A DNA stretch of 64,000 nt from an uncultured Prevotella sp. Lineage in GTDB: Bacteria > Bacteroidota > Bacteroidia > Bacteroidales > Bacteroidaceae. The stretch spans positions 1-64,000 of the forward strand of contig CAAGPV010000014.1 of assembly GCA_900771975.1 (NCBI GenBank), written 5' to 3'. Positions 27,039 to 34,999 of this stretch are shown here, in pieces (the stretch's first letter is position 1; each line of letters begins with the position of its first letter). Made by a program: the position numbers and the translations under genes. The notes under the pieces were generated by a model. The model was not told where the DNA came from. It was given only the letters and a program-made list of their open reading frames with translations, and did not search any database.

Positions 27039-28328
27039 TTAGCTGCCCTTCTTGAAGAACGCTGTCAAGCCCATGTTCATGCCAGAGGCAGTGAGCTGAA
27101 TGGTCTTTTCGGTAGAACCGTTGTTCCAAGATACGAACTTGTAGGTTGCGCTGTCCTCGGCTACGAGGGAAATAATCTGGTTAAGAGTAGTCTCGACCGG
27201 AGCCTTATACTCTACACCGTTCACCTTAACCTTTGCATCGATCTTGCCTGTGTCTGCGTCAGCATGGGCAATGGTGACAACAAGGTTAGAGTTGGTGTAG
27301 TCGCCCGACTGGAAATCTGTGCTCTCAAGCGAACCGTCGGTGATGGCAAACGAATGTGCCAGCGTTGACATCACCATCGCTCCCTGTATTGACTGGCACT
27401 GGAACACAACATCTCTCAAGTCATTGTCGGAGCCAAGGGCCACGTCAACAAAGGTCTGGTTGCTATCAGTGTCAACAGCGTAGATAAGGTTGCCCTCTAC
27501 CGAGAAGATGATGCGGTCGCCTACACCCATGCCCTCAACAGGCGCGATGGTGAGCTTAGGCAGCTCGGGGATGACGTAGTTACCACCGTCCACAACGTCG
27601 AGCTTGTGTGTGCCGTATGACTGGAGAGCGTAACCGTCAGCAATGTTGATGGCTGTCTCGGGAGTCATATAGGCGTAAACCTTCTGACGACGCAGACGTG
27701 GGTCAAGGCTCATATAAGCATCGCGGAAGTTTTTGTAAGCCAATGAGTCGGTAGAGTTGGCAGGAGCCGAGATAGCCTCACAGTGAATGAGGTTGTGGTT
27801 AGCCTCGCTGATGATGCCATCCTCGATGTCATGCTTGATGCAAGTGATGAAACCGTCGTAAAGGCCCATTGCCTTCTTCTCTTCTGATGCGCCCACAACG
27901 TCGTTGTCGATGTCGCCCCACCAGAGGTTGTTGTAAAGGTCGTCGGCGTGAGTCTTGATAACTGCTTCCACTGCCACGGTTGAGAGAGGATAAGCACCCT
28001 GTGCGTCTACACCGAATACTGTCTCACAATATCGGTCTATATTATCTCTTCCCTTAAACCAGGCGAGCTTGGCAGTCAACACACGTTCCTTGAGGAATCC
28101 GATCGTACCGTCCATGCTCGGGTTCATGTCCTTACGACGGGTTGTGCCACCCTTGCGGATGAACACGTTCATGGTGCGCTTGTACTGGATGCCGCTAATG
28201 GTCTTGATGCCAAGACGCTTCATCTCCTCGGGATTAGCAAAAGCAGGACCCTGCACTACACTTGCGAATACCTGGTTAGCCACTTCCTGAAGTGCGCTGA
28301 TACCAATAAAATTTTTTGGTGTTGCCAT
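27039..28328 (-). CDS. Major capsid protein with C-terminal Ig-like domain
   Basis: 429 residues. The N-terminal 330 residues have the pattern of Bacteroidetes phage capsid proteins (start MATPKNFIGISALQEVANQVF; RKGGTTRRKDMNPSMDGTIGFL; LDPRLRRQKVYAYMTPETA). Residues about 350-429 form a separate beta domain, VTIAHADADTGKIDAKVKVNG through VSWNNGSTEKTIQLTASG and ending LTAFFKKGS. This resembles divergent InlB-type or Ig-like repeats and would be displayed on the capsid surface. Position right after protease and scaffold supports the call. Start fits the A/C-rich late leader. Confidence 0.8.
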   Translation of the reverse strand: MATPKNFIGISALQEVANQVFASVVQGPAFANPEEMKRLGIKTISGIQYKRTMNVFIRKGGTTRRKDMNPSMDGTIGFLKERVLTAKLAWFKGRDNIDRYCETVFGVDAQGAYPLSTVAVEAVIKTHADDLYNNLWWGDIDNDVVGASEEKKAMGLYDGFITCIKHDIEDGIISEANHNLIHCEAISAPANSTDSLAYKNFRDAYMSLDPRLRRQKVYAYMTPETAINIADGYALQSYGTHKLDVVDGGNYVIPELPKLTIAPVEGMGVGDRIIFSVEGNLIYAVDTDSNQTFVDVALGSDNDLRDVVFQCQSIQGAMVMSTLAHSFAITDGSLESTDFQSGDYTNSNLVVTIAHADADTGKIDAKVKVNGVEYKAPVETTLNQIISLVAEDSATYKFVSWNNGSTEKTIQLTASGMNMGLTAFFKKGS

Positions 28329-28385
28329 AGTCTTGTTTAATTTTTGTGTTGGTTGTGTTTTGTAATTGTCTTTGTTGTTGTGTTG

Positions 28386-29051
28386 TTAGAGGATGCCGTT
28401 CTTACGCTTGTATTCCTCGATGGCTTTCTTAGAAGCTACGGGGTCGGCATCGTTCCATGTGGGATAGCCTGTCTGAGCCTTCTTGATGTTAGCTCCCTCG
28501 CCATTGTTCTTAGGAGCATTGCCGGCGTTCGGCTCAGTGCCGGCATCGTTTGTCAGCTCGTCAATCTGAGCCTGCTTGTCGGCAAGCGACTGCTCGGTTG
28601 TGGCGAGTGCGTCCTTAGCGCTCTGAAGGTTTGCCTCGGTCTCAGTCTTAGCGGCTGTGAGTGTGGCAATCTCCTGGTCCTTTGCCTCGGTGAGAGTTTT
28701 CAACTCTTCGTCCTTCTTGGCAATAGCATCAGTGTGGGCGGTGTTGAGCGTTTCAAGTTCTTTACTGTGCGCTTCGTTAGCGTCGGCAAGAGCCTTTTCT
28801 GCGTCTGCCTTGGCTTCGTTGGCTGCGGTTAACTGTGCAGAGAGCTCATCAAACTTGCCCTGCAATTCTGCGAGGGTGTTCTCTGCGGTGGTGGCTTTCT
28901 GCTCGGCATCAGTCACCTTCTGCTCGGCTTCCTTCATGTGGGCTTCGAGGTTGTCAAGAAGCGAGGCGTTCATATACGCGCCCTCTTCCGTAACGGCAAT
29001 CTCGCCAGCCTGCAATCCGCAAGCGTTGCAAATAAGAGGATATTTCTCCAT
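28386..29051 (-). CDS. Nested in-frame scaffold protein
   Basis: The ATG at 29051 lies inside the protease gene in the same frame, at codon 315, and would give a 221-residue scaffold starting MEKYPLICNACGLQAGEI. It is preceded by CAACCAACACAAACACAAAT and a further A/T stretch, nearly the same leader as before capsid, tail and holin genes here. In the protease this leader is read as the linker TTATNTNTNIN. Nested scaffold starts are known in lambda (C/Nu3) and others. Evidence is the leader match and the domain border; no expression data. Confidence 0.55.
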   Translation of the reverse strand: MEKYPLICNACGLQAGEIAVTEEGAYMNASLLDNLEAHMKEAEQKVTDAEQKATTAENTLAELQGKFDELSAQLTAANEAKADAEKALADANEAHSKELETLNTAHTDAIAKKDEELKTLTEAKDQEIATLTAAKTETEANLQSAKDALATTEQSLADKQAQIDELTNDAGTEPNAGNAPKNNGEGANIKKAQTGYPTWNDADPVASKKAIEEYKRKNGIL

Positions 29052-29993
29052 ATTTATATTTGTGTTTGTGTTGGTTGCTGTAGTGTCGTCCTTTGGCCTT
29101 GAATCATCGTCCGCAAGAAAACGGTTTACAAGCTCGTCAAGAGTTGACTGTCCGTCGTTGAGTATGCCTTCAACATCCTTTGCCTCGAAGGTAGCTCCAT
29201 GCAGATGCTCGTCGGTGACATTCGGACGGTGGGCCTTTACGTCGGTCATAAACTCCTCGCAAATCTCGTCAAGGTCTTTCTGCAATTCCTCGTAATCTCC
29301 CTTGGCGGCATCACGATACCATTTGTTCTTCTCGTAGCTCTGTGTGGCGTAAATCTCATTCCAAGTTTCGTTTGTGTAGGCGTTCTTCTCGCCAGACAAC
29401 ATAGTGTAGAAGCCTCCCATCGCGCCGATAGAACCGAAACCGTCCTTCACGTTCATGTAGTAAATCTCGTCGCAAAGCACAGCCAGATACATAGCAGCCG
29501 AATAGCAAGTGCCATCCACAAAGGCAATTACCTTCTTGCCCTTTGAGTGGGCATAGTCGATGGCATACTTATAGTCGGGGATGGCATTTGCCGAACCACC
29601 ACCGGAGTTGATGTAAACGATGATGCCCTTACACTCCTCATAGTCGGAAGTCTGTATCATCATATCACGGAAGACGATTGATCCGTATGAGCAAGCATCG
29701 CCATTACGGGTAATCGGACCGCAGACGGGCAGCACGGCTACAAACTTGTCTGCCACCTTCTCGCTCGGTTCACGTCCATTGCCTTCATCTTCGCTTGAAG
29801 ACATTGAGAATTGCAACTTCTCGCCATTGGCAGTCATACCAATAGCGTATGCCATGCGCTTAACGGTCTGCTCCGCAGTAAGGGCAATGCGTCCGGCAAT
29901 GTTCTCCTGTATGCCAATGCGAAGAGCATTGAGCATCGGCGGGTGCATCATCCAATACTTAGTAGTGGAGAGTTCAAGGAGTGTAGTTATCAT
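28386..29993 (-). CDS. S49-type prohead protease fused to scaffold
   Basis: 535 residues. Residues about 80-230 carry the S49 (SppA-like) peptidase pattern: FVAVLPVCGPITRNGD, GIIVYINSGGGSAN, then FVDGTCYSAAMYLAVLCDEIYY with the probable nucleophile Ser, and FGSIGAMGGFY. After a Thr/Asn linker the C-terminal 220 residues are a long coiled coil (AEQKVTDAEQKATTAENTLAEL...), the hallmark of a capsid scaffold. Protease-scaffold fusions process the prohead in many tailed phages. It precedes the capsid gene, as usual. The scaffold part has its own internal start, listed separately. Confidence 0.8.
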   Translation of the reverse strand: MITTLLELSTTKYWMMHPPMLNALRIGIQENIAGRIALTAEQTVKRMAYAIGMTANGEKLQFSMSSSEDEGNGREPSEKVADKFVAVLPVCGPITRNGDACSYGSIVFRDMMIQTSDYEECKGIIVYINSGGGSANAIPDYKYAIDYAHSKGKKVIAFVDGTCYSAAMYLAVLCDEIYYMNVKDGFGSIGAMGGFYTMLSGEKNAYTNETWNEIYATQSYEKNKWYRDAAKGDYEELQKDLDEICEEFMTDVKAHRPNVTDEHLHGATFEAKDVEGILNDGQSTLDELVNRFLADDDSRPKDDTTATNTNTNINMEKYPLICNACGLQAGEIAVTEEGAYMNASLLDNLEAHMKEAEQKVTDAEQKATTAENTLAELQGKFDELSAQLTAANEAKADAEKALADANEAHSKELETLNTAHTDAIAKKDEELKTLTEAKDQEIATLTAAKTETEANLQSAKDALATTEQSLADKQAQIDELTNDAGTEPNAGNAPKNNGEGANIKKAQTGYPTWNDADPVASKKAIEEYKRKNGIL

Positions 29994-30067
29994 CTGAAAA
30001 ATAGTATTTGTATTGTTATCCTGTACAATCCCTTTACCTTCGGGAAATGTCCTAAAATTGTCTTCTG

Positions 30068-30075
30068 CAAAAGTA
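30068..30075 (-). promoter_or_regulatory. Promoter box of the capsid operon
   Basis: TACTTTTG on the minus strand lies 75 bp upstream of the protease start and just after the terminator of the preceding operon. It probably drives protease, scaffold, capsid and tail-tube-like genes. The -33 element is not clear. Confidence 0.4.
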
Positions 30076-30101
30076 GTAAAGCAATAAGCCCAAATAGGGA
30101 C

Positions 30102-30136
30102 AAAAAAATGCCGCTACTCTCGCGAGTAACGGCATT
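30102..30136 (-). terminator. Terminator after the 30164-30661 gene
   Basis: On the minus strand AATGCCGTTACTC and GAGTAGCGGCATT form a stem with one mismatch around a 4-nt loop and are followed by seven T's (plus-strand A's at 30102-30108). It is a strong intrinsic terminator separating this operon from the capsid operon. Confidence 0.75.
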
Positions 30137-30163
30137 CCTACGATGTATTTTCAAAAGAAGTTC

Positions 30164-30661
30164 TTAGCTTTCCTGTATAGTTATAGGTATGAAGTCTGAC
30201 ATCGACTTCATGGATATTGTGAGCGATACTTGCTCACTTGTCTGCGTGGTACTGGTGTTTGCGTTGAAGGCGAATGTGCTTGGCAGGGAGTAGCACAGAT
30301 AGAAAGTGCCATCCTCACGCTTCAGCACAACATAGTAATCATCACCCTCAATGGCGATTTTCCGTTGCGTTTCACGCACATTTTCTTTACCTTCGGTTAT
30401 TGTCGCACTTATTTCCAAGGAAAAAACGGTGCCATTGCCGTTTCTTGCCGGGGTTGACTTCGCCGAGAGCGTATCCGCCACGACGTAGGTTTCTCCGGCT
30501 GTGGCGATATGCAGGAGCGCATCGCCAAACTTGCAGTTGTTCATACTGAGTATCTGCGCCACGGCAAACGGCACGGGCAATACGGCATTTACCGAGGAGT
30601 AGATATAGGCATCGGTTATACCTTCGAGGAATCTTTCCTTGCAATTTTCGGGTAAAATCAT
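30164..30661 (-). CDS. Hypothetical phage protein, possible tail completion
   Basis: 165 residues. Begins MILPENCKERFLEGITDAYIYSSVNAVLPVPFAVAQIL. The rest is beta-rich (YVVLKREDGTFYLCYSLPSTFAF) and ends with a Thr/Ser-rich strand. No family recognised. It is the last gene before a strong terminator, in an operon with two other unknown phage proteins. Confidence 0.5.
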   Translation of the reverse strand: MILPENCKERFLEGITDAYIYSSVNAVLPVPFAVAQILSMNNCKFGDALLHIATAGETYVVADTLSAKSTPARNGNGTVFSLEISATITEGKENVRETQRKIAIEGDDYYVVLKREDGTFYLCYSLPSTFAFNANTSTTQTSEQVSLTISMKSMSDFIPITIQES

Positions 30662-30727
30662 ACAATTCCTAATATAGGGTATTTTTTAACTTATTTTAAT
30701 CTCACAATTAACATATATACACAATAT

Positions 30728-31462
30728 TTATTCAATCCATTGAAATTCATCAATATGGTGTTTTCGTTCATCTGTGTCTTCGTATTGCATACTAAGACAG
30801 GAATACGACTTGAAGAAGTTATGCTCCGACCTAATCCAGCGTTCCACCACACGGCGCATATTGTCCTTTTCTTCTGTCGATGGTTCAATGCCATAGCGCA
30901 TAAGAAAACGTTCCAGCATGGCTGCCTTGCTCCGGGCAATAATTCGTCCGTTGGAGGTGCAGTAATCAAAAGTTGACAATGACCATTCCACCACGCTACG
31001 CTTGAAGTCGTTATTGAGCAATTCAATCAACTTATATATGCCGTGTCGGTCAAGATTCCATGTAGGAGTAACCAACCGCACGGTGTCCACGACCTCAATC
31101 TCGCTTGGCAGTTTCAAGCACAAGTAATCCTCGTTTGTACTCTTGCTGTAATCCTTGTAGCCATTGAGTCGTTGCACCTCTGCAAAGGTAAGGTATTCCC
31201 TGTTGTCGCGTTGCACCAAAACATCACCACCGAGCGGATGTCTACCGTTCATCATGTTCTGCCATTGCTGATGCGAAAAGCATTGCGTGTTCACCTGCTG
31301 CATCACGGCACTGGCATTAGAGAGCGAGTTACGCATAACGAAATATTCAGGCATGAAAGCATTGAACACCACAGGCTCGTTCTTGGCAAGCGTGTGGTCG
31401 GGGTCGCGATGACGGAAGTACTGACAGCGGCTTATGGGTAGCCGAAGGTAGATGTTGGGCAT
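30728..31462 (-). CDS. Hypothetical phage protein
   Basis: 244 residues. Starts MPNIYLRLPISRCQYFRHRDP, a recognisable opening in Bacteroidetes phage proteins of unknown role. The middle is Arg/Tyr-rich and the C-terminus helical with HNFFKSYSCLSMQYED. Six base pairs separate it from the upstream gene, so they are co-transcribed. A structural or head-assembly role would suit the location. Confidence 0.5.
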   Translation of the reverse strand: MPNIYLRLPISRCQYFRHRDPDHTLAKNEPVVFNAFMPEYFVMRNSLSNASAVMQQVNTQCFSHQQWQNMMNGRHPLGGDVLVQRDNREYLTFAEVQRLNGYKDYSKSTNEDYLCLKLPSEIEVVDTVRLVTPTWNLDRHGIYKLIELLNNDFKRSVVEWSLSTFDYCTSNGRIIARSKAAMLERFLMRYGIEPSTEEKDNMRRVVERWIRSEHNFFKSYSCLSMQYEDTDERKHHIDEFQWIE

Positions 31463-31467
31463 GATGA

Positions 31468-32427
31468 TTATTTTTTATAAATGTCAGCGTATGTTTTCAG
31501 CACAGCATCGGTGATGGTAAATGAGTAGTCGAGAGCATTCTTGTTGTCCACCTTTCCGGTGAGCTTGTCTATCATTTGCGTCTGCTCGCTATTCAGGTTG
31601 AAGGCAAGGGCAGTGGCATCGATATAGGCTCCTCCCGACTCGGTGCGCTTAATAAGATCCTTTGCCAGGTGGCGGTCGATACGGAATATCTCATGAAGGG
31701 CATTCGCCATGTCATCGGCTGTGTAGACTGGCAGCACGGGATGTAATTTACGGTATTTATCAGTATAAGTCTTCAGTCGCTTGGTGAGATACTCGTTAAT
31801 GGAATCGGAGTAATCGAAGTAGAGTTGCGCTTCGGGCTTGTCGGCATCGCCTGAACGTGTGGATTTGAAGAAGCCTCGCAGTTGGGTCAGTACCTGCTGA
31901 ACCGCATCAAACTGGTTAAACTCTATCGTGTTGCCAAACACCGTGCGCATATCCGACTTCACATCCACAAGCACACTCTCCAGCATATCGGCAAGAAAAG
32001 TGATCTTGTCGAGGTTGGCTGCCAGCTTATTGATGTTGTCGCGCATACCCGGCTTGGAGTAGTCCACATAATACTTCAGCAGATTAGAAAAGGAAAGAAA
32101 GTCGTAACATTCATTCGAGTGCAGGTTGATTTGCACCATAGCGGCAAACATCACGTCAGCCAGTTTGCGGTCGCGCTGCTGAATGGCGTGTGCAAGAGCT
32201 ATCATTTGCTGGGAGCCAGCCGGAATGCGTGCCGCCGACTTCACCAGGGCGTTACGCTTCTCTACGCCTTCGGCAAAATCGGGATTGGCAAAGAGCACTT
32301 TTAGTGCCTCTGTATATTTGTCGGCGGGCACGTCTTTGAAGTTGAACGTGTAAATAGTGGGCTGCGACTGTATCTTTGCGATACGCCGAGCCTCACTTGC
32401 CGGGGTAGGTTTGTTCTTCTTATTCAT
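31468..32427 (-). CDS. Hypothetical phage protein, helical
   Basis: 319 residues, nearly all helical, soluble. A Lys-rich start (MNKKNKPTPASEARRIAKI) is followed by repeated amphipathic helices and no motif I can name. It forms one operon with the next two genes. It could be an assembly factor or part of the virion. Confidence 0.5.
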   Translation of the reverse strand: MNKKNKPTPASEARRIAKIQSQPTIYTFNFKDVPADKYTEALKVLFANPDFAEGVEKRNALVKSAARIPAGSQQMIALAHAIQQRDRKLADVMFAAMVQINLHSNECYDFLSFSNLLKYYVDYSKPGMRDNINKLAANLDKITFLADMLESVLVDVKSDMRTVFGNTIEFNQFDAVQQVLTQLRGFFKSTRSGDADKPEAQLYFDYSDSINEYLTKRLKTYTDKYRKLHPVLPVYTADDMANALHEIFRIDRHLAKDLIKRTESGGAYIDATALAFNLNSEQTQMIDKLTGKVDNKNALDYSFTITDAVLKTYADIYKK

Positions 32428-32466
32428 GGGTGTTATATGGCTTGTTTATCATAATCGCTATTATTG

Positions 32467-32589
32467 TCAATATTTGCTGCAGTAATTCTGGTAGCCTTTG
32501 AACCACGAAACAGGCGCAGAATTGATGCAATGAAACTCGTCTATTTCGTCTGCCGTGAATGGGCAGTCTTTATGAACTCGGCGTGCCAT
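32467..32589 (-). CDS. Very small protein coupled to the MazG-like gene
   Basis: 40 codons starting at the ATG at 32589, which overlaps the MazG stop as TGATG. The sequence runs MARRVHKDCPFTADEIDEFH, then a stretch with SWFKGYQN and the end YCSKY. The coding look (three Cys, several Trp/Tyr/Phe, clean overlap with upstream gene) supports a real gene. Function unknown. Confidence 0.5.
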   Translation of the reverse strand: MARRVHKDCPFTADEIDEFHCINSAPVSWFKGYQNYCSKY

Positions 32590-32981
32590 CAGCGATTGTC
32601 TCCGTTTCCGTCTATAACTCCTCTCTGCTGACGCGACTGCAACTTTTCAAGATTTTGTCGGCAAACATCCTCCAGACTAAAACCGAGCACGGAGCATACT
32701 CCGGCTATCTGCCACATCACATCACCACATTCCTTCTTAATGTCATTGATTTCCTTCTCGCTCATATTGTGGAAGGTCTGGGTCATGATAAGCTCTCCGT
32801 TCTTGTCACGGTCGCTTGTTCCGATGAAGAGCTTGCTTTTGCGAATGGCCTTGGCGAGCTTGGAGTGAAGTTCGCCAACCTCTCCAGAGAGGTTCATGGT
32901 CATGTAGGCGATGTTGTTGCAGGTAGGCATGCAAGTCGTCATTGCCTTGTCTTGATATTCGTTTAATGTTAATTTTGGCAT
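32589..32981 (-). CDS. MazG-like nucleotide pyrophosphohydrolase
   Basis: 130 residues with the MazG-type metal-binding pattern: a first acidic helix (MNLSGEVGELHSKLAKAI) and a second with ECGDVMWQIA, giving the ExxE...ExxD arrangement that holds Mg. Such enzymes cleave nucleoside triphosphates and in phages are thought to adjust nucleotide or ppGpp levels. It lies beside ThyX and guanylate kinase-like genes, so a role in nucleotide supply is likely. Starts 12 bp after the ThyX stop. Confidence 0.75.
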   Translation of the reverse strand: MPKLTLNEYQDKAMTTCMPTCNNIAYMTMNLSGEVGELHSKLAKAIRKSKLFIGTSDRDKNGELIMTQTFHNMSEKEINDIKKECGDVMWQIAGVCSVLGFSLEDVCRQNLEKLQSRQQRGVIDGNGDNR

Positions 32982-32992
32982 AATATGTTAGT

Positions 32993-33889
32993 TTAAATTT
33001 CAAAATCGGGTAAATACACACGCATTCGCTCCAATATTTTGTTGCGTAACTGTTCTGCCACCAAATGCGCATTAGGATGCGGTTTCCCGGTTGTGCCGTG
33101 ATAGCGAAGGTTGATGATTTCCTTCCATTCGGCAATGGTGTAAGTATATGCCACCACCGTGTAAGTATCAAGAGGCAGAACGCCACGGGCATCCTCGGGC
33201 TTCAAGCCCGATTTCAGCAAACGATTGTAGCCCCATTCGCACACTCGGCACACGAAACTATACACCATACGCTGCCAACGCGTGCCGTTAAGATACCAAT
33301 ACGGACGGGCTATCTGCACGCCGCCCTTCTTCTCAAGGTTGCAGTAGCGTGTGCTCTGCTCGGCTATGCTGTTGGGCGATTTGCGGTTCAGCTCACGCGA
33401 CGTGCTTATCTGGGTAGTAATGACAAACGTCATACGGAGAATGGCAAACACATCATCACAATTATGTTTCAGTGCCTTCTCTATAAATTTATCTTCAGAG
33501 ACAACGTAAGGTTTTAAGGCATCAAAAAGATTACCATTCTCAAGCAAAAACTGCATATTCGCGCTAATCCACACCTTGTGGTCTTTAGTCGCATAGTCGA
33601 TATAGGGAGATGCGTACAGATAAACCCAGATGTAGTTAGGGAAACCCTTTTCGTTGGGCATGAAGAAATACATGGTGCCATGTCGGTACATCGAACGGTG
33701 TCCTCTTTCCCAGAAACCTTTGCAACGTTCTTCGTCGCGCTTCTGGATGAACGCTTCCACTTCCTCTGCCGACATTCCTTCATCCGGCTGCTTACCTTTG
33801 GCCTTGTAGCATATTCTTCCCACTCGTGCAATGTGTCGCGCCATGTTGTCCTGCCGCCACCACTCCACCGAACTGTTTATTAATTTCAT
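32993..33889 (-). CDS. thyX: Flavin-dependent thymidylate synthase
   Basis: 298 residues. The central region holds a ThyX motif in altered form: STSRELNRKSPNSIAEQSTRY, where most family members have RHR...S; here the tripeptide is RKS while the following S..EQSTRY is kept. The C-terminal ARGVLPLDTYTVVAYTYTIAEW and ...HPNAHLVAEQLR also fit the family. ThyX makes dTMP from dUMP using FAD and methylene-tetrahydrofolate. It sits with guanylate kinase-like and MazG-like genes in a nucleotide module of the replication region. Confidence 0.85.
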   Translation of the reverse strand: MKLINSSVEWWRQDNMARHIARVGRICYKAKGKQPDEGMSAEEVEAFIQKRDEERCKGFWERGHRSMYRHGTMYFFMPNEKGFPNYIWVYLYASPYIDYATKDHKVWISANMQFLLENGNLFDALKPYVVSEDKFIEKALKHNCDDVFAILRMTFVITTQISTSRELNRKSPNSIAEQSTRYCNLEKKGGVQIARPYWYLNGTRWQRMVYSFVCRVCEWGYNRLLKSGLKPEDARGVLPLDTYTVVAYTYTIAEWKEIINLRYHGTTGKPHPNAHLVAEQLRNKILERMRVYLPDFEI

Positions 33890-33935
33890 TGCTGATGAAT
33901 CTTAGTTTATTGTTTAGGGTATATATCATAACAGC

Positions 33936-34238
33936 CTAATATTGGTCTTTATCCCAACTCTTTACTTCCTTAATTAAGAGGTTGATGTCCTCTTTTGACT
34001 GAGTGGAAAGTACATCATTAGTAAGAGGAGTATTGTAAGTAATTTCTCCATCATACAAGATAGCCACCTCAAAAGTATCCGCAGTGCAATAGGCACCTTC
34101 ACCATTTATTACCGACAAACCATAATCATTAGGGAATCGGCATTGCGCTATCTTTCCACCTCGGTTATTAGGATGACTGTAAAACTTCAAATCATCAAAG
34201 GTGTTGACATCCGTCTGTTGCTTAACTTCTTTTTTCAT
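33936..34238 (-). CDS. Hypothetical phage protein
   Basis: 100 residues, mixed alpha/beta, with KIAQCRFPNDYGLSVINGEGAYC near the middle and a DINLLIKEVKSWDKDQY end. No family recognised. It is preceded by the early-gene leader AAATATAGAGCATT, shared with many genes in the 50-64 kb block. Confidence 0.5.
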   Translation of the reverse strand: MKKEVKQQTDVNTFDDLKFYSHPNNRGGKIAQCRFPNDYGLSVINGEGAYCTADTFEVAILYDGEITYNTPLTNDVLSTQSKEDINLLIKEVKSWDKDQY

Positions 34239-34244
34239 AATGCT

Positions 34245-34802
34245 CTATATTTTATATTGTTCAGTAAGATTAAAGGGGTCGAGTTTCTCCCTGATAAATG
34301 GTATAGTACAAACAATTTGCGCTATCTTATAGCGTAAGTCTTCTTTCGATACATCTCCATCATTAAATATTTTGCGGTCGAATTTAATCCCCATAGCTGC
34401 TTTCAGACGATCCACATCCCGTAATATCCGCGAGAGCTTGACACCTCTTGCCAAACGCGTTACAGTAGAACTTTTGACGTAAAAGGAATAAGTCTGAATT
34501 TCGGGATGCCTTTTCTTTATGAACATCAATCCGGCTTCATCCACCACATAGATAGCTATATCCTTGATTTGATCTACCATAGCCCAATATTCATAGCCAC
34601 CATACTGTGTATATGCTAACACATCGGCAGCACCCGTGCTCAACCCTTTTACAAAATGGTGCTCTCTGCCGTCCTGTTCCCCCTCACGCATAGGACGCGT
34701 GGTATAGGAACAGATAATAGGCCAGTCTGTCATTTCCGACATTATCCGAGCTATAGTGTCCTTACCTACCCCACTGGGGCCTGTTATAGTTATAAGTTTC
34801 AT
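34245..34802 (-). CDS. Guanylate kinase-like nucleoside monophosphate kinase
   Basis: 185 residues. It has a P-loop at residues 7-16 (GPSGVGKDT) and the GMP-binding pattern CSYTTRPMREGEQDGREHHFV, both typical of guanylate kinases. The lid region (SRILRD) is short. It probably phosphorylates GMP/dGMP for phage DNA synthesis. A shorter and more divergent protein than cellular Gmk; substrate choice is inferred from the TTRP...E motif. Confidence 0.8.
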   Translation of the reverse strand: MKLITITGPSGVGKDTIARIMSEMTDWPIICSYTTRPMREGEQDGREHHFVKGLSTGAADVLAYTQYGGYEYWAMVDQIKDIAIYVVDEAGLMFIKKRHPEIQTYSFYVKSSTVTRLARGVKLSRILRDVDRLKAAMGIKFDRKIFNDGDVSKEDLRYKIAQIVCTIPFIREKLDPFNLTEQYKI

Positions 34803-34999
34803 TTAACGTTTTTTGAAATTTTGACATTAAAAATCAGTAAGCAACCAGTAAGGACGCAGTGAGCACGCAGTGAAGAATCATAGACCAACCGTAAGCCATC
34901 CGTAAAGGACGCATAGAAGACGTTTTAGGTAAAATTCTTTTCGGGTTACTGCGTCTACAAATGTTAAAAGGAACATATATCCTAATCGTTTCCGTCGCT

